A stretch of DNA of 64,000 bases from Pseudomonadota bacterium (lineage in GTDB: Bacteria; Pseudomonadota; Alphaproteobacteria; Rhizobiales; Xanthobacteraceae), in NCBI GenBank assembly GCA_023404705.1, contig JAEYAU010000057.1, positions 8,804 to 72,803 of the forward strand, read 5' to 3'. Shown here piece after piece: positions 31,751 to 41,622 of the stretch; position 1 is the stretch's first letter; each line of letters begins with the position of its first letter. The notes below the pieces were generated by a model, which worked only from the letters and a program-made list of their open reading frames with translations, did no database searches and was not told the DNA's origin. The position numbers and the translations under genes were made by a program.

Positions 31751-32950
31751 ATGACCGAAGCCGCTCGCGTTTCGCATCTCGTTGGCGAGATCTATGACGC
31801 CGCGCTCGATCGCACCCTGTGGCCCGGACTTCTTGAGAAGACCTGCGAATATATCGGCGGCCTCAGCGCCGCACTGGTGGTGCGCGACAAGGCGCGCCAG
31901 AGCGCGCAGTTCTTCATGTCGTGGGGTTGCAATCCGGACTATCAGAAGTCCTACCGCGATACATACGGCCGGCTGCACGCGGCAGCGCAGCTCGTCCGTC
32001 TCTATTCCGACGTCGGCGATGTCGCGGCCTATCTCGACTATGTCTCGCCCGAGGAGGAGCGCGCGACCCGCTTCTACAAGGAATGGGCGTGCCCGCAGGG
32101 CTATGTCGACGCCGTGCAGACGACGCTGGACAAGTCCGGCGCCAGCCATGCCGAGCTCGCGGTTGCGCGCCATGAGCGACATGGCCTGGTCGATGCGGAA
32201 GCACGCGGTCGCATGCAGCTGCTGGCACCGCATTTCCGGCGCGCCGTGACGATCAGTAAGCTGATCGAGCGCGAGCGCATCGAAGCCGCTGCGCTGGCGG
32301 ATACCCTCGACGGGCTCGCGGCCGCGCTGTTCCTGGTAGATGGGCGCGCGCACATTGCTTACGCCAATTCCAGCGCCGAGACGCTGCTCTCCGACGGCGA
32401 CGTGCTCGGCTGCAGCACCGGACGCCTGGTCTTTCGCGACGGCAAGGCAGACGGCGCGCTGCGTAGCGCGCTCACGGCCGCCGACGGCGGCGATACGGCG
32501 ATCGGCATTCAGGGGGTCGCGATCCCGATCGAGAGTCGCGACGGCTCGCGCTGGGTCGCCCACATGCTGCCGCTGACCGCGGGCGCCCGCCGCGCCGCTG
32601 GCGCGTGCTACGCGGCGGTGGCGGCCGTGTTCGTGCGCAAGATGGATTTCACGATATCGCCGCTCGAGAGCGTCGCGAAGATCTACGCACTTACGCCGAC
32701 CGAGATGCGCGTGCTGCTCGGCATCATCAATGTGGGCGGCGTACCCGAGATCGCGCCGGCGCTCGGGATCTCGGAATCGACCGTAAAGACGCACCTGCAG
32801 CGTGTATTCGCCAAGACCGGCGTGAACCGGCAGGCCGACCTCGTGAAGCTCGCGGCCGGCTTCGTCAGCCCGCTCGCGGAAAACGATCGCGAGAACGCGT
32901 CCCTCATCCGATCGGAGGACGCGAGCCGCACCCTCTTGGCGCCATCCTGA
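31751..32950 (+). CDS. LuxR-family transcription regulator
   Basis: A 399-residue regulator. The C-terminal LuxR helix-turn-helix lies at about residues 315-375 (ALTPTEMRVLLGIINVGG, LGISESTVKTHLQRVFAKTG). A PAS-like segment (LFLVDGRAHIAYANSSAETLL) precedes it. The N-terminal 180 residues form an unassigned sensor part. The ATG at 31751 is preferred over the GTG at 31742, which is also in frame. It is divergent from the sugar-acid operon, which it may control. Confidence 0.85.
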   Translation: MTEAARVSHLVGEIYDAALDRTLWPGLLEKTCEYIGGLSAALVVRDKARQSAQFFMSWGCNPDYQKSYRDTYGRLHAAAQLVRLYSDVGDVAAYLDYVSPEEERATRFYKEWACPQGYVDAVQTTLDKSGASHAELAVARHERHGLVDAEARGRMQLLAPHFRRAVTISKLIERERIEAAALADTLDGLAAALFLVDGRAHIAYANSSAETLLSDGDVLGCSTGRLVFRDGKADGALRSALTAADGGDTAIGIQGVAIPIESRDGSRWVAHMLPLTAGARRAAGACYAAVAAVFVRKMDFTISPLESVAKIYALTPTEMRVLLGIINVGGVPEIAPALGISESTVKTHLQRVFAKTGVNRQADLVKLAAGFVSPLAENDRENASLIRSEDASRTLLAPS

Positions 32951-32977
32951 CAGCCCGAGCAGAGCATAGAGGACGGC

Positions 32978-33385
32978 ATGCGACACACTCTCGCGCTCCA
33001 TCTGACCGCTGCGGAACAGGCAACGCTCTCCCGCTGGTCCATCGCGGCATCGAGCCCGCTTGCGCTTCTCGCATTGCTGCTCGCCGGCGCGGCGCTCGTG
33101 ACGACGCCGCCCGAGATCAGATCTCGCGCCCAGCAGACGGCCGCGACCGAGACCTGCTCGCCCTGGGATACTGCGGCCCGTGACGCCCTCGCGACGCTGG
33201 TGCGCGAGCCGGGCGACGAAGCGCTGCGCCAAGTCGGCGATGCCGTGTTCCGCCTGCGCCGCGCGCGCCGCAACTGCGAGCACGGCTGGGTGCGGCTCGC
33301 ATGCCAGGACTATCACGCGGTGATGCGTGCCAACGGCGGCACACCACTGCCCGCCGACTCGCCGATCTGCTGGCCGGCGCTGTAA
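32978..33385 (+). CDS. Hypothetical membrane-anchored protein
   Basis: A 135-residue protein with one hydrophobic segment (about residues 23-45) and a C-terminal part with four Cys residues (about 60, 98, 106, 131), consistent with disulfides in the periplasm. GAGGA lies 5 bases before the ATG, and the gene starts 28 bases after the LuxR gene. No family recognised. Confidence 0.6.
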   Translation: MRHTLALHLTAAEQATLSRWSIAASSPLALLALLLAGAALVTTPPEIRSRAQQTAATETCSPWDTAARDALATLVREPGDEALRQVGDAVFRLRRARRNCEHGWVRLACQDYHAVMRANGGTPLPADSPICWPAL

Positions 33386-33410
33386 CGCGCCGGCCCGAGG
33401 GCGCTGCGCG

Positions 33411-35228
33411 TCAGTGGTTGTCGCGCGGCACGCCGCGCGTCTGCGCGACGCGCTGATATTTGACGGCCGGCTTCAGCACCATGCCGTCGGCAAGCTGATC
33501 CACCATCGAGCGCTGGATCTCCTGCCAGGGCGTCTGGCTCTGCGGATACTTGAAGCCGCCTTGCTTCTCCAGCGCGGCCCGCCGCTGCGCGAGCTCGGCC
33601 TTGCTGATCAGGATATTGGCCGTGCCCTTGTTGAGATCGATGCGCACGCGGTCACCGGTCTTCAGCAGCGCGAGCCCGCCGCCGACCGCGGCTTCCGGCG
33701 ACGCGTTGAGGATCGAGGGCGAGCCCGACGTGCCCGACTGCCGGCCGTCGCCGATGCAGGGCAGCGAGAGGATGCCCTTCTTGATGAGTGCCGCCGGCGG
33801 CTGCATGTTCACGACCTCCGCGCCGCCCGGATAACCGATCGCGCCCGTGCCGCGGATGAACAGCAGCGTGAACTCGTCGATCTTCAGCGACGGGTCGTCG
33901 ATGCGGTGGTGATAATCCTCAGGACCTTCGAACACCACGGCGCGTCCCTCGAAGGCGTTCGGGTCCTTCGGGTTCACGAGATAACGCTGGCGGAATTCCT
34001 CGGAGATCACGCTCGTCTTCATGATCGCCGAGTCGAACAGGTTGCCCTTCAGCACCTTGAAGCCCGCCTGCTCGCGCATCGGCTTCTTGTAGGGCTTGAT
34101 CACGTCGGGATCCGCAATCTTCGCGCGCCGCACGTTCTCGCCCATGGTCTTGCCCGAGACCGTGAGCGCATCCTCGTGGATGCGGCCCGCCTTGCGCAGC
34201 TCGTTCATCACGGCCGGCAGTCCGCCGGCGCGGTAATACTCCTCGCCGAGATAGAAGCCGGCCGGCTGCATGTTGACCATCAGCGGCACGTCGTACCCGA
34301 CCTTCTCCCAATCATCGACCGAGAGCTCGACGCCGATATGGCGCGCGATCGCGTTGATGTGGATCGGCGCATTGGTCGAACCGCCGATCGCCGAGCAGGC
34401 GACGATCGTGTTCTCGAAGGCCTTGCGCGTGAGAATGTCGGAGGGCTTCAGGTCCTCCCACACCATCTGCACGGCGCGCAAGCCGGTCTCGTAGGCGATC
34501 TGCCCGCGCTCGCGATAGGGCGCCGGTATCGCGGCGCAGCCCGGCAGGCTCATGCCGAGCGCCTCGGCGAGCGCATTCATGGTCGAGGCCGTGCCCATGG
34601 TGTTGCAGTGGCCGACCGACGGCGCCGATGCGGCCGCGATCTCGACGAACTCGTTGGCGTCGATCCGGCCCGCCGCCATCTCCTCGCGCGCCTTCCACAC
34701 CGCCATGCCGGAGCCGCAGCGCTCGCCCTTCCACCAGCCGTTCAGCATCGGCCCGCCCGAGAGCACGATCGCGGGCAGATTCACGGTCGCGGCCGCCATC
34801 AGGCAGGCCGGCGTGGTCTTGTCGCAGCCCGTCATCAGCACGACGCCGTCGAGCGGATAGCCGTACAGCACCTCGACGAGGCCGAGATAGGCAAGGTTGC
34901 GGTCGAGCGCCGCGGTCGGCCGCTTGCCGGTCTCCTGGATCGGGTGCACCGGAAACTCGAACGCGATGCCGCCCGCCGTGCGGATGCCCTCGCGCACCCG
35001 ATGCGCGAGCTCCAGGTGATGGCGGTTGCAGGGCGAGAGGTCGGATCCGGTCTGCGCGATGCCGATGATCGGCTTGCCGGAGCGCAGCTCCTTCGAGGTC
35101 AGGCCGAAATTGAGGTAGCGCTCGAGATAGAGCGCCGTCATGCCGGGATTGTCGGGATTGTCGAACCAGAGCTGCGAGCGCAGCTTCAGGCCGCCGGGCT
35201 TCGATGTCTTCTTGCTGTTGCTGGCCAT
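33411..35228 (-). CDS. IlvD/Edd-family sugar acid dehydratase
   Basis: A 605-residue Fe-S dehydratase. The cluster-binding Cys motifs are visible as SPCNRH, TGCDKTTPA and GHCNTMGTAS, followed by the C-terminal domain with IGDGRQSGTSGSPSILNASPE. Its length and the long N-terminus resemble L-arabinonate/D-xylonate dehydratases with a 2Fe-2S cluster rather than IlvD itself. It would convert a pentonate or other aldonate to the 2-keto-3-deoxy acid. Genes for a KDG kinase and KDPG aldolase further along the window could process such a product. Confidence 0.85.
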   Translation of the reverse strand: MASNSKKTSKPGGLKLRSQLWFDNPDNPGMTALYLERYLNFGLTSKELRSGKPIIGIAQTGSDLSPCNRHHLELAHRVREGIRTAGGIAFEFPVHPIQETGKRPTAALDRNLAYLGLVEVLYGYPLDGVVLMTGCDKTTPACLMAAATVNLPAIVLSGGPMLNGWWKGERCGSGMAVWKAREEMAAGRIDANEFVEIAAASAPSVGHCNTMGTASTMNALAEALGMSLPGCAAIPAPYRERGQIAYETGLRAVQMVWEDLKPSDILTRKAFENTIVACSAIGGSTNAPIHINAIARHIGVELSVDDWEKVGYDVPLMVNMQPAGFYLGEEYYRAGGLPAVMNELRKAGRIHEDALTVSGKTMGENVRRAKIADPDVIKPYKKPMREQAGFKVLKGNLFDSAIMKTSVISEEFRQRYLVNPKDPNAFEGRAVVFEGPEDYHHRIDDPSLKIDEFTLLFIRGTGAIGYPGGAEVVNMQPPAALIKKGILSLPCIGDGRQSGTSGSPSILNASPEAAVGGGLALLKTGDRVRIDLNKGTANILISKAELAQRRAALEKQGGFKYPQSQTPWQEIQRSMVDQLADGMVLKPAVKYQRVAQTRGVPRDNH

Positions 35229-35310
35229 GATTCCTCCGCCTGCGGCGCGCCTTGCAATGGTTCAAAGGTGCCGGAGGATGCGCCGAAATGCGCCGCGAAA
35301 TCAATCGGGC

Positions 35311-36627
35311 TCAGGCTGCGTGCGGCGCATCGGCGCTCTGCAGCGGGATGAACAGCAGCTTGTCGACCCGGTTGCCGTCCATGTCGATCACCTCGACCCG
35401 CCAGCCGTCGAGGTCGAAAGCGTCGCCCTCTGTCGGAATGCGCGCCAGCCGGTCGAGCGCGAGGCCGGCCGCGGTGTGGAAGGCGCCCATCGCGTCGAGG
35501 CGCAGCTCGAGCTGGTTGACCACCTGGTCGATGGAGGCGCGGCCGTCCACCAGCCACGAGCCGTCGGGACGCCGCACCAGTTCCTCGGCGGGCGGCCCGT
35601 ATTCCTCGCGGATCTCGCCCGCGATCGCGGCCAACACGTCTGTAAGCGTCACCAGCCCGACGAAGTCGCCATATTCGTCGACCACGAAGGCGATATGCAG
35701 CGGAATCGCGCGGAAGCGCTCGAGCATGCGCATGGCCGAGATCGTCTCGGGCACATAGACGGGCCGGCGCACCAGCGCCTCGATGCGCAGCCCACGGCCC
35801 GCGATCATCTCGTTGAGCAGCTCCTTCTTCTCGACCACGCCCACCGGATTGCTCAGGTCGCCGTTGCGCGCGACCACCAGCCGCGAATAGGGCGACTCCG
35901 CGACCTCCCGCGCCATCGTCTCGTGATCGTCGTTGAGGTCGATCCAGTAGACGTCCGGGCGCGGCGTCATCAGCGCGGTCACGGGCCGGTCGGCGAGCGC
36001 CAGCACGCCGTGGATCATCCGCTCCTCGGCCTCGTCGATCACGCCCGCCTCGGTGCCCTCGGCGATCGCGAGCTTGACCTCCTCCTCGGTCACCTCCTGA
36101 CCCGTGCTGGTGCGGACCCCGAGCACCGCGAGGATCGTTGCGGTCCAGCGCTCCAGCAGCCACACGAAGGGCCGCGCTACCATGATGAAGATCTGCAGCG
36201 GCCGCGCGACGCGCAGCGCGATGGTCTCGGGCTGGCTGAGCGCGATACGCTTCGGCACCAGCTCGCCCACCACGATCGACACCGCCGTGATGGCGACGAC
36301 CACCAGGCCGAAGGCGATCGACTGGGCATAGGGCGCGATCACCGGGAAGGTCGTTTCCAGATAGCCGCCGAGCCGCGCGCCCAGCGTGGCGCCGCCGAAG
36401 GCGCCCGCGAAGATGCCGATCAGGGTGATGCCCACTTGCACGGCCGAGAGCAGCCGGCCTGGATCGTCCGCCAGCGCCAGCGCCTGGGCCGCCGGGCGAT
36501 TCCCCTCGTCCGCCATCTGCTGCAAGCGAATGCGACGGGAGTTCACCACGGCCATTTCGGCCATGGCGAAAAACCCGTTCACGATGACGAGGCCGAAGAC
36601 GATTGCGAGTTCAAACCATGCCGACAT
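35311..36627 (-). CDS. CNNM/HlyC-family membrane protein (DUF21-CBS-CorC)
   Basis: A 438-residue protein with the standard three-part layout: a DUF21 transmembrane domain (residues 1 to about 180, with GFFAMAEMAVVNSRR and VVGELVPKRIAL), paired CBS domains (about 205-330) and a CorC_HlyC FAD-like domain at the C-terminus (GSWLVDGRASID). Bacterial homologues are linked to magnesium/cobalt efflux. The label hemolysin is historical. It is divergent from an aminotransferase gene. Confidence 0.9.
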   Translation of the reverse strand: MSAWFELAIVFGLVIVNGFFAMAEMAVVNSRRIRLQQMADEGNRPAAQALALADDPGRLLSAVQVGITLIGIFAGAFGGATLGARLGGYLETTFPVIAPYAQSIAFGLVVVAITAVSIVVGELVPKRIALSQPETIALRVARPLQIFIMVARPFVWLLERWTATILAVLGVRTSTGQEVTEEEVKLAIAEGTEAGVIDEAEERMIHGVLALADRPVTALMTPRPDVYWIDLNDDHETMAREVAESPYSRLVVARNGDLSNPVGVVEKKELLNEMIAGRGLRIEALVRRPVYVPETISAMRMLERFRAIPLHIAFVVDEYGDFVGLVTLTDVLAAIAGEIREEYGPPAEELVRRPDGSWLVDGRASIDQVVNQLELRLDAMGAFHTAAGLALDRLARIPTEGDAFDLDGWRVEVIDMDGNRVDKLLFIPLQSADAPHAA

Positions 36628-36793
36628 GCGGCTCAGTTTACCATCACGGTGGCATGTTGATGCAAACGTCAGCGCCCGTTAAGCGGTTCCCCGGAATTTG
36701 CTTTCGCCCCTCAGATGCGGTGAACTGCGCCGCAAATCGGGCCCGCTACGATCCTAAGTGGTGGGCGACAGGCTCCAGGACGAGGAATTCACG

Positions 36794-37975
36794 ATGCTGA
36801 AGACGATTGCGGCCTTCGACCGGATCGGCGAGGAGAACGCCTTCGCGGTGCTCGCCCGCGCCACCCAGCTCATGAGCCAGGGCCGCGACGTCATCAATCT
36901 CGGCATCGGCCAGCCCGATTTCCGCACGCCCGAGCACATCGTCGAGGCCGCCATCAAGGCGCTGCGCGACGGCCACCATGGCTACACGCCCGCCACCGGC
37001 ATCCTGCCGCTGCGCGAGGCGGTCGCCGCCGACCTGCACAAGCGCTTCGCCGTGAACGTCTCGCCCGACGAAGTCATGATCATGCCGGGCGGCAAGCCCA
37101 CCATGTTCATGTCGATCCTGATGTTCGGCGAGCCCGGCGTCGAGATCATGTATCCGGATCCCGGCTTCCCGATCTATCGCTCGATGATCGAGTTCACGGG
37201 TGCGAAGCCGATCCCCGTCCCGATCCGCGAGGAGAACAATTTCGCATTCTCGGCCGAGGAAACGCTGCGGCTGATCACGCCGCGCACGCGGCTCCTGATC
37301 CTCAACTCGCCCGCCAACCCCACCGGCGGCGTCACGCCGAAGTCCGAGGTCGACAAGCTGGTCGCCGGCCTCGAGCAGTTCCCCGACGTCGCGATCATGT
37401 CGGACGAGATCTACGACCAGATGACCTATGACGGCGAGACGCATGTCTGCCTGCTCTCCTATCCGCAGATCCGCGATCGCCTGATCCTGCTCAACGGCTG
37501 GTCCAAGACCTATGCGATGACGGGCTGGCGCCTCGGCTATGCGGTGTGGCCCGGCAAGCTCTACGATCACGCGCGCAAGCTCGCCGTGAACCTGCATTCC
37601 TGCGTCAATGCGTCGGCGCAATATGCCGGCCTCGCCGCGCTGACGGGCCCGCAGGACGCGGTGCACCACATGGTGGCCGAGTTCGACAAGCGCCGGAAGG
37701 TCGTGGTCGAAGGCCTCAACAAGCTGCCGGGCGTCAGTTGCGCGACGCCCAAGGGCGCGTTCTACGCGTTCCCGAACGTGAAGCGCACCGGCTGGAAGGC
37801 GAAGGCGCTCGCCTCCGCGCTGCTCGAGGACGCCGGCGTCGCCATCATCGGCGGCCCGGATTTCGGCATCCTGGGCGAAGGCTATGTGCGCCTCTCCTAC
37901 GCCAACTCCACCGAGAACATTCTGCGCGCCCTCGACCGCATGCGTGAGTTCCTGTCGAGCCGCAAGGCGGCGTAG
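36794..37975 (+). CDS. Class I/II aminotransferase (aspartate/aromatic type)
   Basis: A 393-residue PLP enzyme. GYTPATGILPLREAV is the glycine-rich region, NSPANPTGGV the substrate loop, SDEIYDQM the PLP-ring Asp/Tyr region, and WSKTYAMTGWRLGY contains the Schiff-base Lys. It starts after GAGGAA. Only 5 bases separate it from the acyl-CoA dehydrogenase gene, so the two form an operon. This suggests that the keto acid product or its CoA ester is further processed. Confidence 0.9.
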   Translation: MLKTIAAFDRIGEENAFAVLARATQLMSQGRDVINLGIGQPDFRTPEHIVEAAIKALRDGHHGYTPATGILPLREAVAADLHKRFAVNVSPDEVMIMPGGKPTMFMSILMFGEPGVEIMYPDPGFPIYRSMIEFTGAKPIPVPIREENNFAFSAEETLRLITPRTRLLILNSPANPTGGVTPKSEVDKLVAGLEQFPDVAIMSDEIYDQMTYDGETHVCLLSYPQIRDRLILLNGWSKTYAMTGWRLGYAVWPGKLYDHARKLAVNLHSCVNASAQYAGLAALTGPQDAVHHMVAEFDKRRKVVVEGLNKLPGVSCATPKGAFYAFPNVKRTGWKAKALASALLEDAGVAIIGGPDFGILGEGYVRLSYANSTENILRALDRMREFLSSRKAA

Positions 37976-37980
37976 CCGCC

Positions 37981-39207
37981 ATGCGCCTCTCGGAAGAGCA
38001 GCGTTTGATGCGCGAGAGCTGCCGCGCCTTCGTCGATGACGTCATCACGCCCTTCATCCGGCAGAACTGGCAGCGCGAATGGCTGATGGAGCCGGGTGAG
38101 CGCCTGCCGCCCGAGATCCTCGAGGGCGCCGACAAGATCGGCATCCGCACGCTCGGCGTGCCGGAGGAGTTCGGTGGCATCGAGCTCGATCGTGACTCCG
38201 AGGTGCGCACCTTCGCGGTGATCGCCCAGGAGATCGCGCGCGGCGACTCCGGCTTGGCCGACAAGCTGGTGCAGAACTGGAAAGTCTCGGTGCTATTGCG
38301 CAACGTCGCGCCGCGCCATCTGCAGGAGCGCTGGTTCAAGCGCCTGGTCGAGGACCCGCAGTTCCTGCTCGCCCACTGCCTGACCGAGCCGCGCGGCGCC
38401 TCCGACCGCTGGCTGCCCTACAACGTGCCCGAAGCCGCGATGCAGACCCGCGCCGCCAGGAAGAACGGCGAGTGGATCATCAACGGCCGCAAGCAGTTCA
38501 TCTCCAACGGCTACGACGCGAGCCTGTTCGTCGTTTACGCGAACACCAACCCACAGGTCGGCATGCTGCAGGGCACGTCGAGCTTCCTGGTGCCGCGCGA
38601 CACGCCCGGGCTCACCATCGCGCGCTGCAACGAGACCATGGGCTGCCGTTTCATGAACAATGGCGAGCTCGTGTTCGAGGACATGCGGCTGCCAGAGGAC
38701 CACTTGCTGGTCGAGAACGACGCGCTCGCCAAGGCCGGCATCTATTTCCGTCCCGGCAAGATCATCCAGGCCGCCAAGAATCTCGGCGTAGGGCAGAAGG
38801 CCTTCGAGCTCGCCTCGGACTACGTGCAGAACTACGTGCAGGGCGGCCGCATCCTCATCAAGCACCAGGCCGTGGCGTTGCGTCTCGCCGACATGGCGAC
38901 CCGTATCGAGGCCGTGAGCGCGCTGCTCGACCGCGCCGCGCAAGCCGTGGATGACGGCGCGCGCGACGCCGACACGCTCTGCAACATGGCCAAGGTCTAC
39001 GCGTCCGAGGAGATCATGAAGGTCGCGCAGCACGCCATGGAGCTGCACGGCGGCAATGGCGTGATGCTCGACTTCGGCGTCGAGAAGATCTTTCGGGACG
39101 CCGCGATCTTCCTGCACATGGACGCGACCGCCGACATCTCCAAGCTGAAGATCGTCAAGTCCATGTTCCCGGCCACCGCCGGCAAGTATGCGGGGCCGGA
39201 AGCCTAG
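37981..39207 (+). CDS. Acyl-CoA dehydrogenase with substituted catalytic position
   Basis: A 408-residue flavoprotein with the three ACAD domains (N-terminal helical about 1-130, beta 131-245, C-terminal helical 246-385). LTEPRGASDR and MELHGGNGVMLD mark the flavin and acyl-binding regions. At the usual catalytic glutamate (Y-E-G-T in RDA-x8-YEGT) this protein reads H-M-D-A-T, so Asp381 takes the place of Glu. It could still be active, or use another substrate or a non-oxidative reaction. It follows the aminotransferase gene closely. Confidence 0.85.
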   Translation: MRLSEEQRLMRESCRAFVDDVITPFIRQNWQREWLMEPGERLPPEILEGADKIGIRTLGVPEEFGGIELDRDSEVRTFAVIAQEIARGDSGLADKLVQNWKVSVLLRNVAPRHLQERWFKRLVEDPQFLLAHCLTEPRGASDRWLPYNVPEAAMQTRAARKNGEWIINGRKQFISNGYDASLFVVYANTNPQVGMLQGTSSFLVPRDTPGLTIARCNETMGCRFMNNGELVFEDMRLPEDHLLVENDALAKAGIYFRPGKIIQAAKNLGVGQKAFELASDYVQNYVQGGRILIKHQAVALRLADMATRIEAVSALLDRAAQAVDDGARDADTLCNMAKVYASEEIMKVAQHAMELHGGNGVMLDFGVEKIFRDAAIFLHMDATADISKLKIVKSMFPATAGKYAGPEA

Positions 39208-39215
39208 ACGGCGCG

Positions 39216-40535
39216 TCAGGGGGCGCGACTCTCCGGCGTCTCCAGCGTGACGCGCACCGGCGTCCGCAAGCGCACGTCGCGCTGCGGGATCGGGATCTCG
39301 ATCCCCTCGCGCTTGAACACGTCCCACAGCCCGAGCAGCACGGCGCCGCGCAGATTGGTGATGCCGCCGGCCGGATCGCGGATCCAGAAGCGCAGCGTGA
39401 ACTGGAGCGCGGACTCGCCGAATTCGATCAGGAAGCACACCGGCGCCGGATCCGTCAGCACGCGCGGGATCGCACGCACCGTCTCGATCGCGAGCCGGAT
39501 CACGGCGTGGGGATCGCAGCCGTAGCTGGTGCCGAACCGCACCTCCAGCCGGATGTCCTCGCTGGTGTGCGACCAGTTGATCACCCGATGCGTCACCAGA
39601 TCCTCGTTCGGGATCAGGTATTCGCGGCCGTCGCGGCTGGCGACCGCGGTGTAGCGCGCGCCCATCTCCTCGACCCAGCCGAAGGTCTCGCCGACCGAGA
39701 TCACGTCGCCCGGCTTGATCGACTTGTCAGCGAGCAGGATGATGCCGCTGACCAGGTTCGACACGATCTTCTGCAGGCCGAAGCCGATGCCGACGCCGAT
39801 CGCGCCGGACAGGAAGGCGAACGCCGTCAGGTCGATGCCGACCGCGCTCAGCACGATGATAACCGCGAGACTGATCAGCGCGATCTTCAGGAGCTTGCTG
39901 ACCAGCACCTGAAGCGAAGGCGTGAGATCCGCGGCCGCGTGGAGGCGCCGGTCGGCGAAATTCGCGAGCGCGTTCGCGAGCCACAGCGTGATCAGCAGCA
40001 GACCCGCGGCCTTGAACACCAGCAGCGGCGTGAGCCGCAATCCGCCGATCGTGATCGCGACCGCGTCGAGGGCCAACGACACGCGGTCCAGCATACCGAG
40101 GATGCTCAGGGCCGCGATGGTCCAGGCCGAGACCGCGACGGCGCGAAAGATCAGCTTGTTGTGGATGATGCTGGCGACGAAGCCGATCACCAGCCAGGCC
40201 GCGGCGAGACGCGCCGCGACCCCGACGAGGTAGCCGTTGCTCGGCCAGGTCGACGCCTCGATGATGGCCTGCCCCGCGAAGGCCGCCACCACGAAGACGA
40301 TCAGGCCGACGCGATGCAGGATCGCCCGGAATGCGAGCCGCAGCATCGGCGGCCAGCCCATCGTCAGCGCGACCGGGTCGACGTGCTTGCGTACCAGGGC
40401 GCCGACCGCCCAGGTGATGAGCGCCGCCAGGAGAATGACCCCGAGCTGGATCAGCGACCAGGTGGACGTCAGCTCGATGGCGAGCCAGCGCGCGGCCTCC
40501 CCCAGTCCCTCCATGGCTCGCTGGAGCTCGTTCAT
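39216..40535 (-). CDS. MscS-type mechanosensitive ion channel
   Basis: A 439-residue membrane protein. About five N-terminal helices precede the pore-forming TM3-like helix (GIDLTAFAFLSGAIGVGIGFGLQKI) and the beta domain with GDVISVGETFGWVEEMGARYT, followed by the C-terminal vestibule. It would release solutes on hypo-osmotic shock. Start chosen at 40535 (MNELQRAMEG). The intergenic region before it also serves the divergent sugar kinase gene. Confidence 0.9.
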   Translation of the reverse strand: MNELQRAMEGLGEAARWLAIELTSTWSLIQLGVILLAALITWAVGALVRKHVDPVALTMGWPPMLRLAFRAILHRVGLIVFVVAAFAGQAIIEASTWPSNGYLVGVAARLAAAWLVIGFVASIIHNKLIFRAVAVSAWTIAALSILGMLDRVSLALDAVAITIGGLRLTPLLVFKAAGLLLITLWLANALANFADRRLHAAADLTPSLQVLVSKLLKIALISLAVIIVLSAVGIDLTAFAFLSGAIGVGIGFGLQKIVSNLVSGIILLADKSIKPGDVISVGETFGWVEEMGARYTAVASRDGREYLIPNEDLVTHRVINWSHTSEDIRLEVRFGTSYGCDPHAVIRLAIETVRAIPRVLTDPAPVCFLIEFGESALQFTLRFWIRDPAGGITNLRGAVLLGLWDVFKREGIEIPIPQRDVRLRTPVRVTLETPESRAP

Positions 40536-40686
40536 GCTCGCCCCCGAAAACGATCCGGCAACAACGCTGGCTGCAGCGAATCGTGCCGGGAGCCATCTTA
40601 ACGGCACGGAACCCCGGCGACCTCGATTTCCCAGCCCGCGAACTTGCTCTATGGTGCGGCCGATTCATCCCGATATCGGATCCGGC

Positions 40687-41613
40687 ATGGCGGAACAGAA
40701 GAAAAGCGTCGTCTCCATCGGCGAAGTGATGGTGGAGCTGTCGCGCAATCCCGACGGCCGTTACGGCCTTGCCTATGGCGGCGACACCTTCAACACGGCC
40801 GTCTATATGGCGCGCGCCGGGGCCGAGGTCGCCTATGCGACCGCGCTCGGCGACGATCCCTATTCGGATAGCGTCGTCGCGCTCGCGGGCGCCGAGGGCG
40901 TCACCAGCAACCTGATGTTCCGCGTGCCCGGCCGCATGCCGGGCCTCTACATGATCGAGACCGATCCGGCCGGCGAGCGGCGCTTCTTCTACTGGCGCGA
41001 CACCTCGCCCGCGCGCGAGCTGTTCGAACTGACCGAATGGAGCGCGCTGGCTGAGGCGATCCTCGCGGCCAAGCTGGTCTATTTCTCCGGCATCACGCTC
41101 TCGCTCTATTCCAATGTCGGGCTTGGCCGCTTCCTCGCGGTGCTCGAAATGGCGCGCAAGCAGGGCACGCTGGTCGCCTTCGACAGCAATTTCCGCCCGC
41201 GCGGCTGGAAGGGCGACCTCGGCCGCACCCGCACCGTCTTCAACGAGGCGCTCAAGCGCGTCGACATCGCCCTGCCCACTTTCGACGACGAGGCGCTGCT
41301 CTGGGGCGACGGCAACCCGCAGCAAACCGTGGACCGCCTCCAGGCCTTCGGCATCGGCGAGATCGTCGTGAAGAACGGCCCCAACAGTGCGCTGATCGCC
41401 ACCAAGGACGGCCGCGAGCAGGTGCCGACGCCGGAAGTCGTCGTGCCCGTCGACACCACCGCGGCGGGCGACAGCTTCAACGCGGCCTATCTGGCGGCGC
41501 GCCTCAAGGGCGACGAGCCGCACCAGGCGGTCACCGCTGCCCATCACCTCGCCGGCCAGGTGATCCGCCACCGCGGCGCCATCATGCCCCGCGCGGCCGC
41601 AGCGATTCACTGA
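40687..41613 (+). CDS. kdgK: PfkB-family sugar kinase, 2-keto-3-deoxygluconate kinase type
   Basis: A 308-residue ribokinase-fold enzyme. GEVMVELSRN and GGDTFNTAVYMARAGA at the N-terminus and DTTAAGDSFNAAYLAARL with the catalytic Asp at the C-terminus are typical. FDSNFRPRGW is the KdgK hallmark. It would phosphorylate 2-keto-3-deoxygluconate to KDPG. The KDPG aldolase gene lies 1.1 kb away on the other strand, supporting an Entner-Doudoroff-like sugar acid pathway. Confidence 0.85.
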   Translation: MAEQKKSVVSIGEVMVELSRNPDGRYGLAYGGDTFNTAVYMARAGAEVAYATALGDDPYSDSVVALAGAEGVTSNLMFRVPGRMPGLYMIETDPAGERRFFYWRDTSPARELFELTEWSALAEAILAAKLVYFSGITLSLYSNVGLGRFLAVLEMARKQGTLVAFDSNFRPRGWKGDLGRTRTVFNEALKRVDIALPTFDDEALLWGDGNPQQTVDRLQAFGIGEIVVKNGPNSALIATKDGREQVPTPEVVVPVDTTAAGDSFNAAYLAARLKGDEPHQAVTAAHHLAGQVIRHRGAIMPRAAAAIH

Positions 41614-41622
41614 CGGCCCGGC

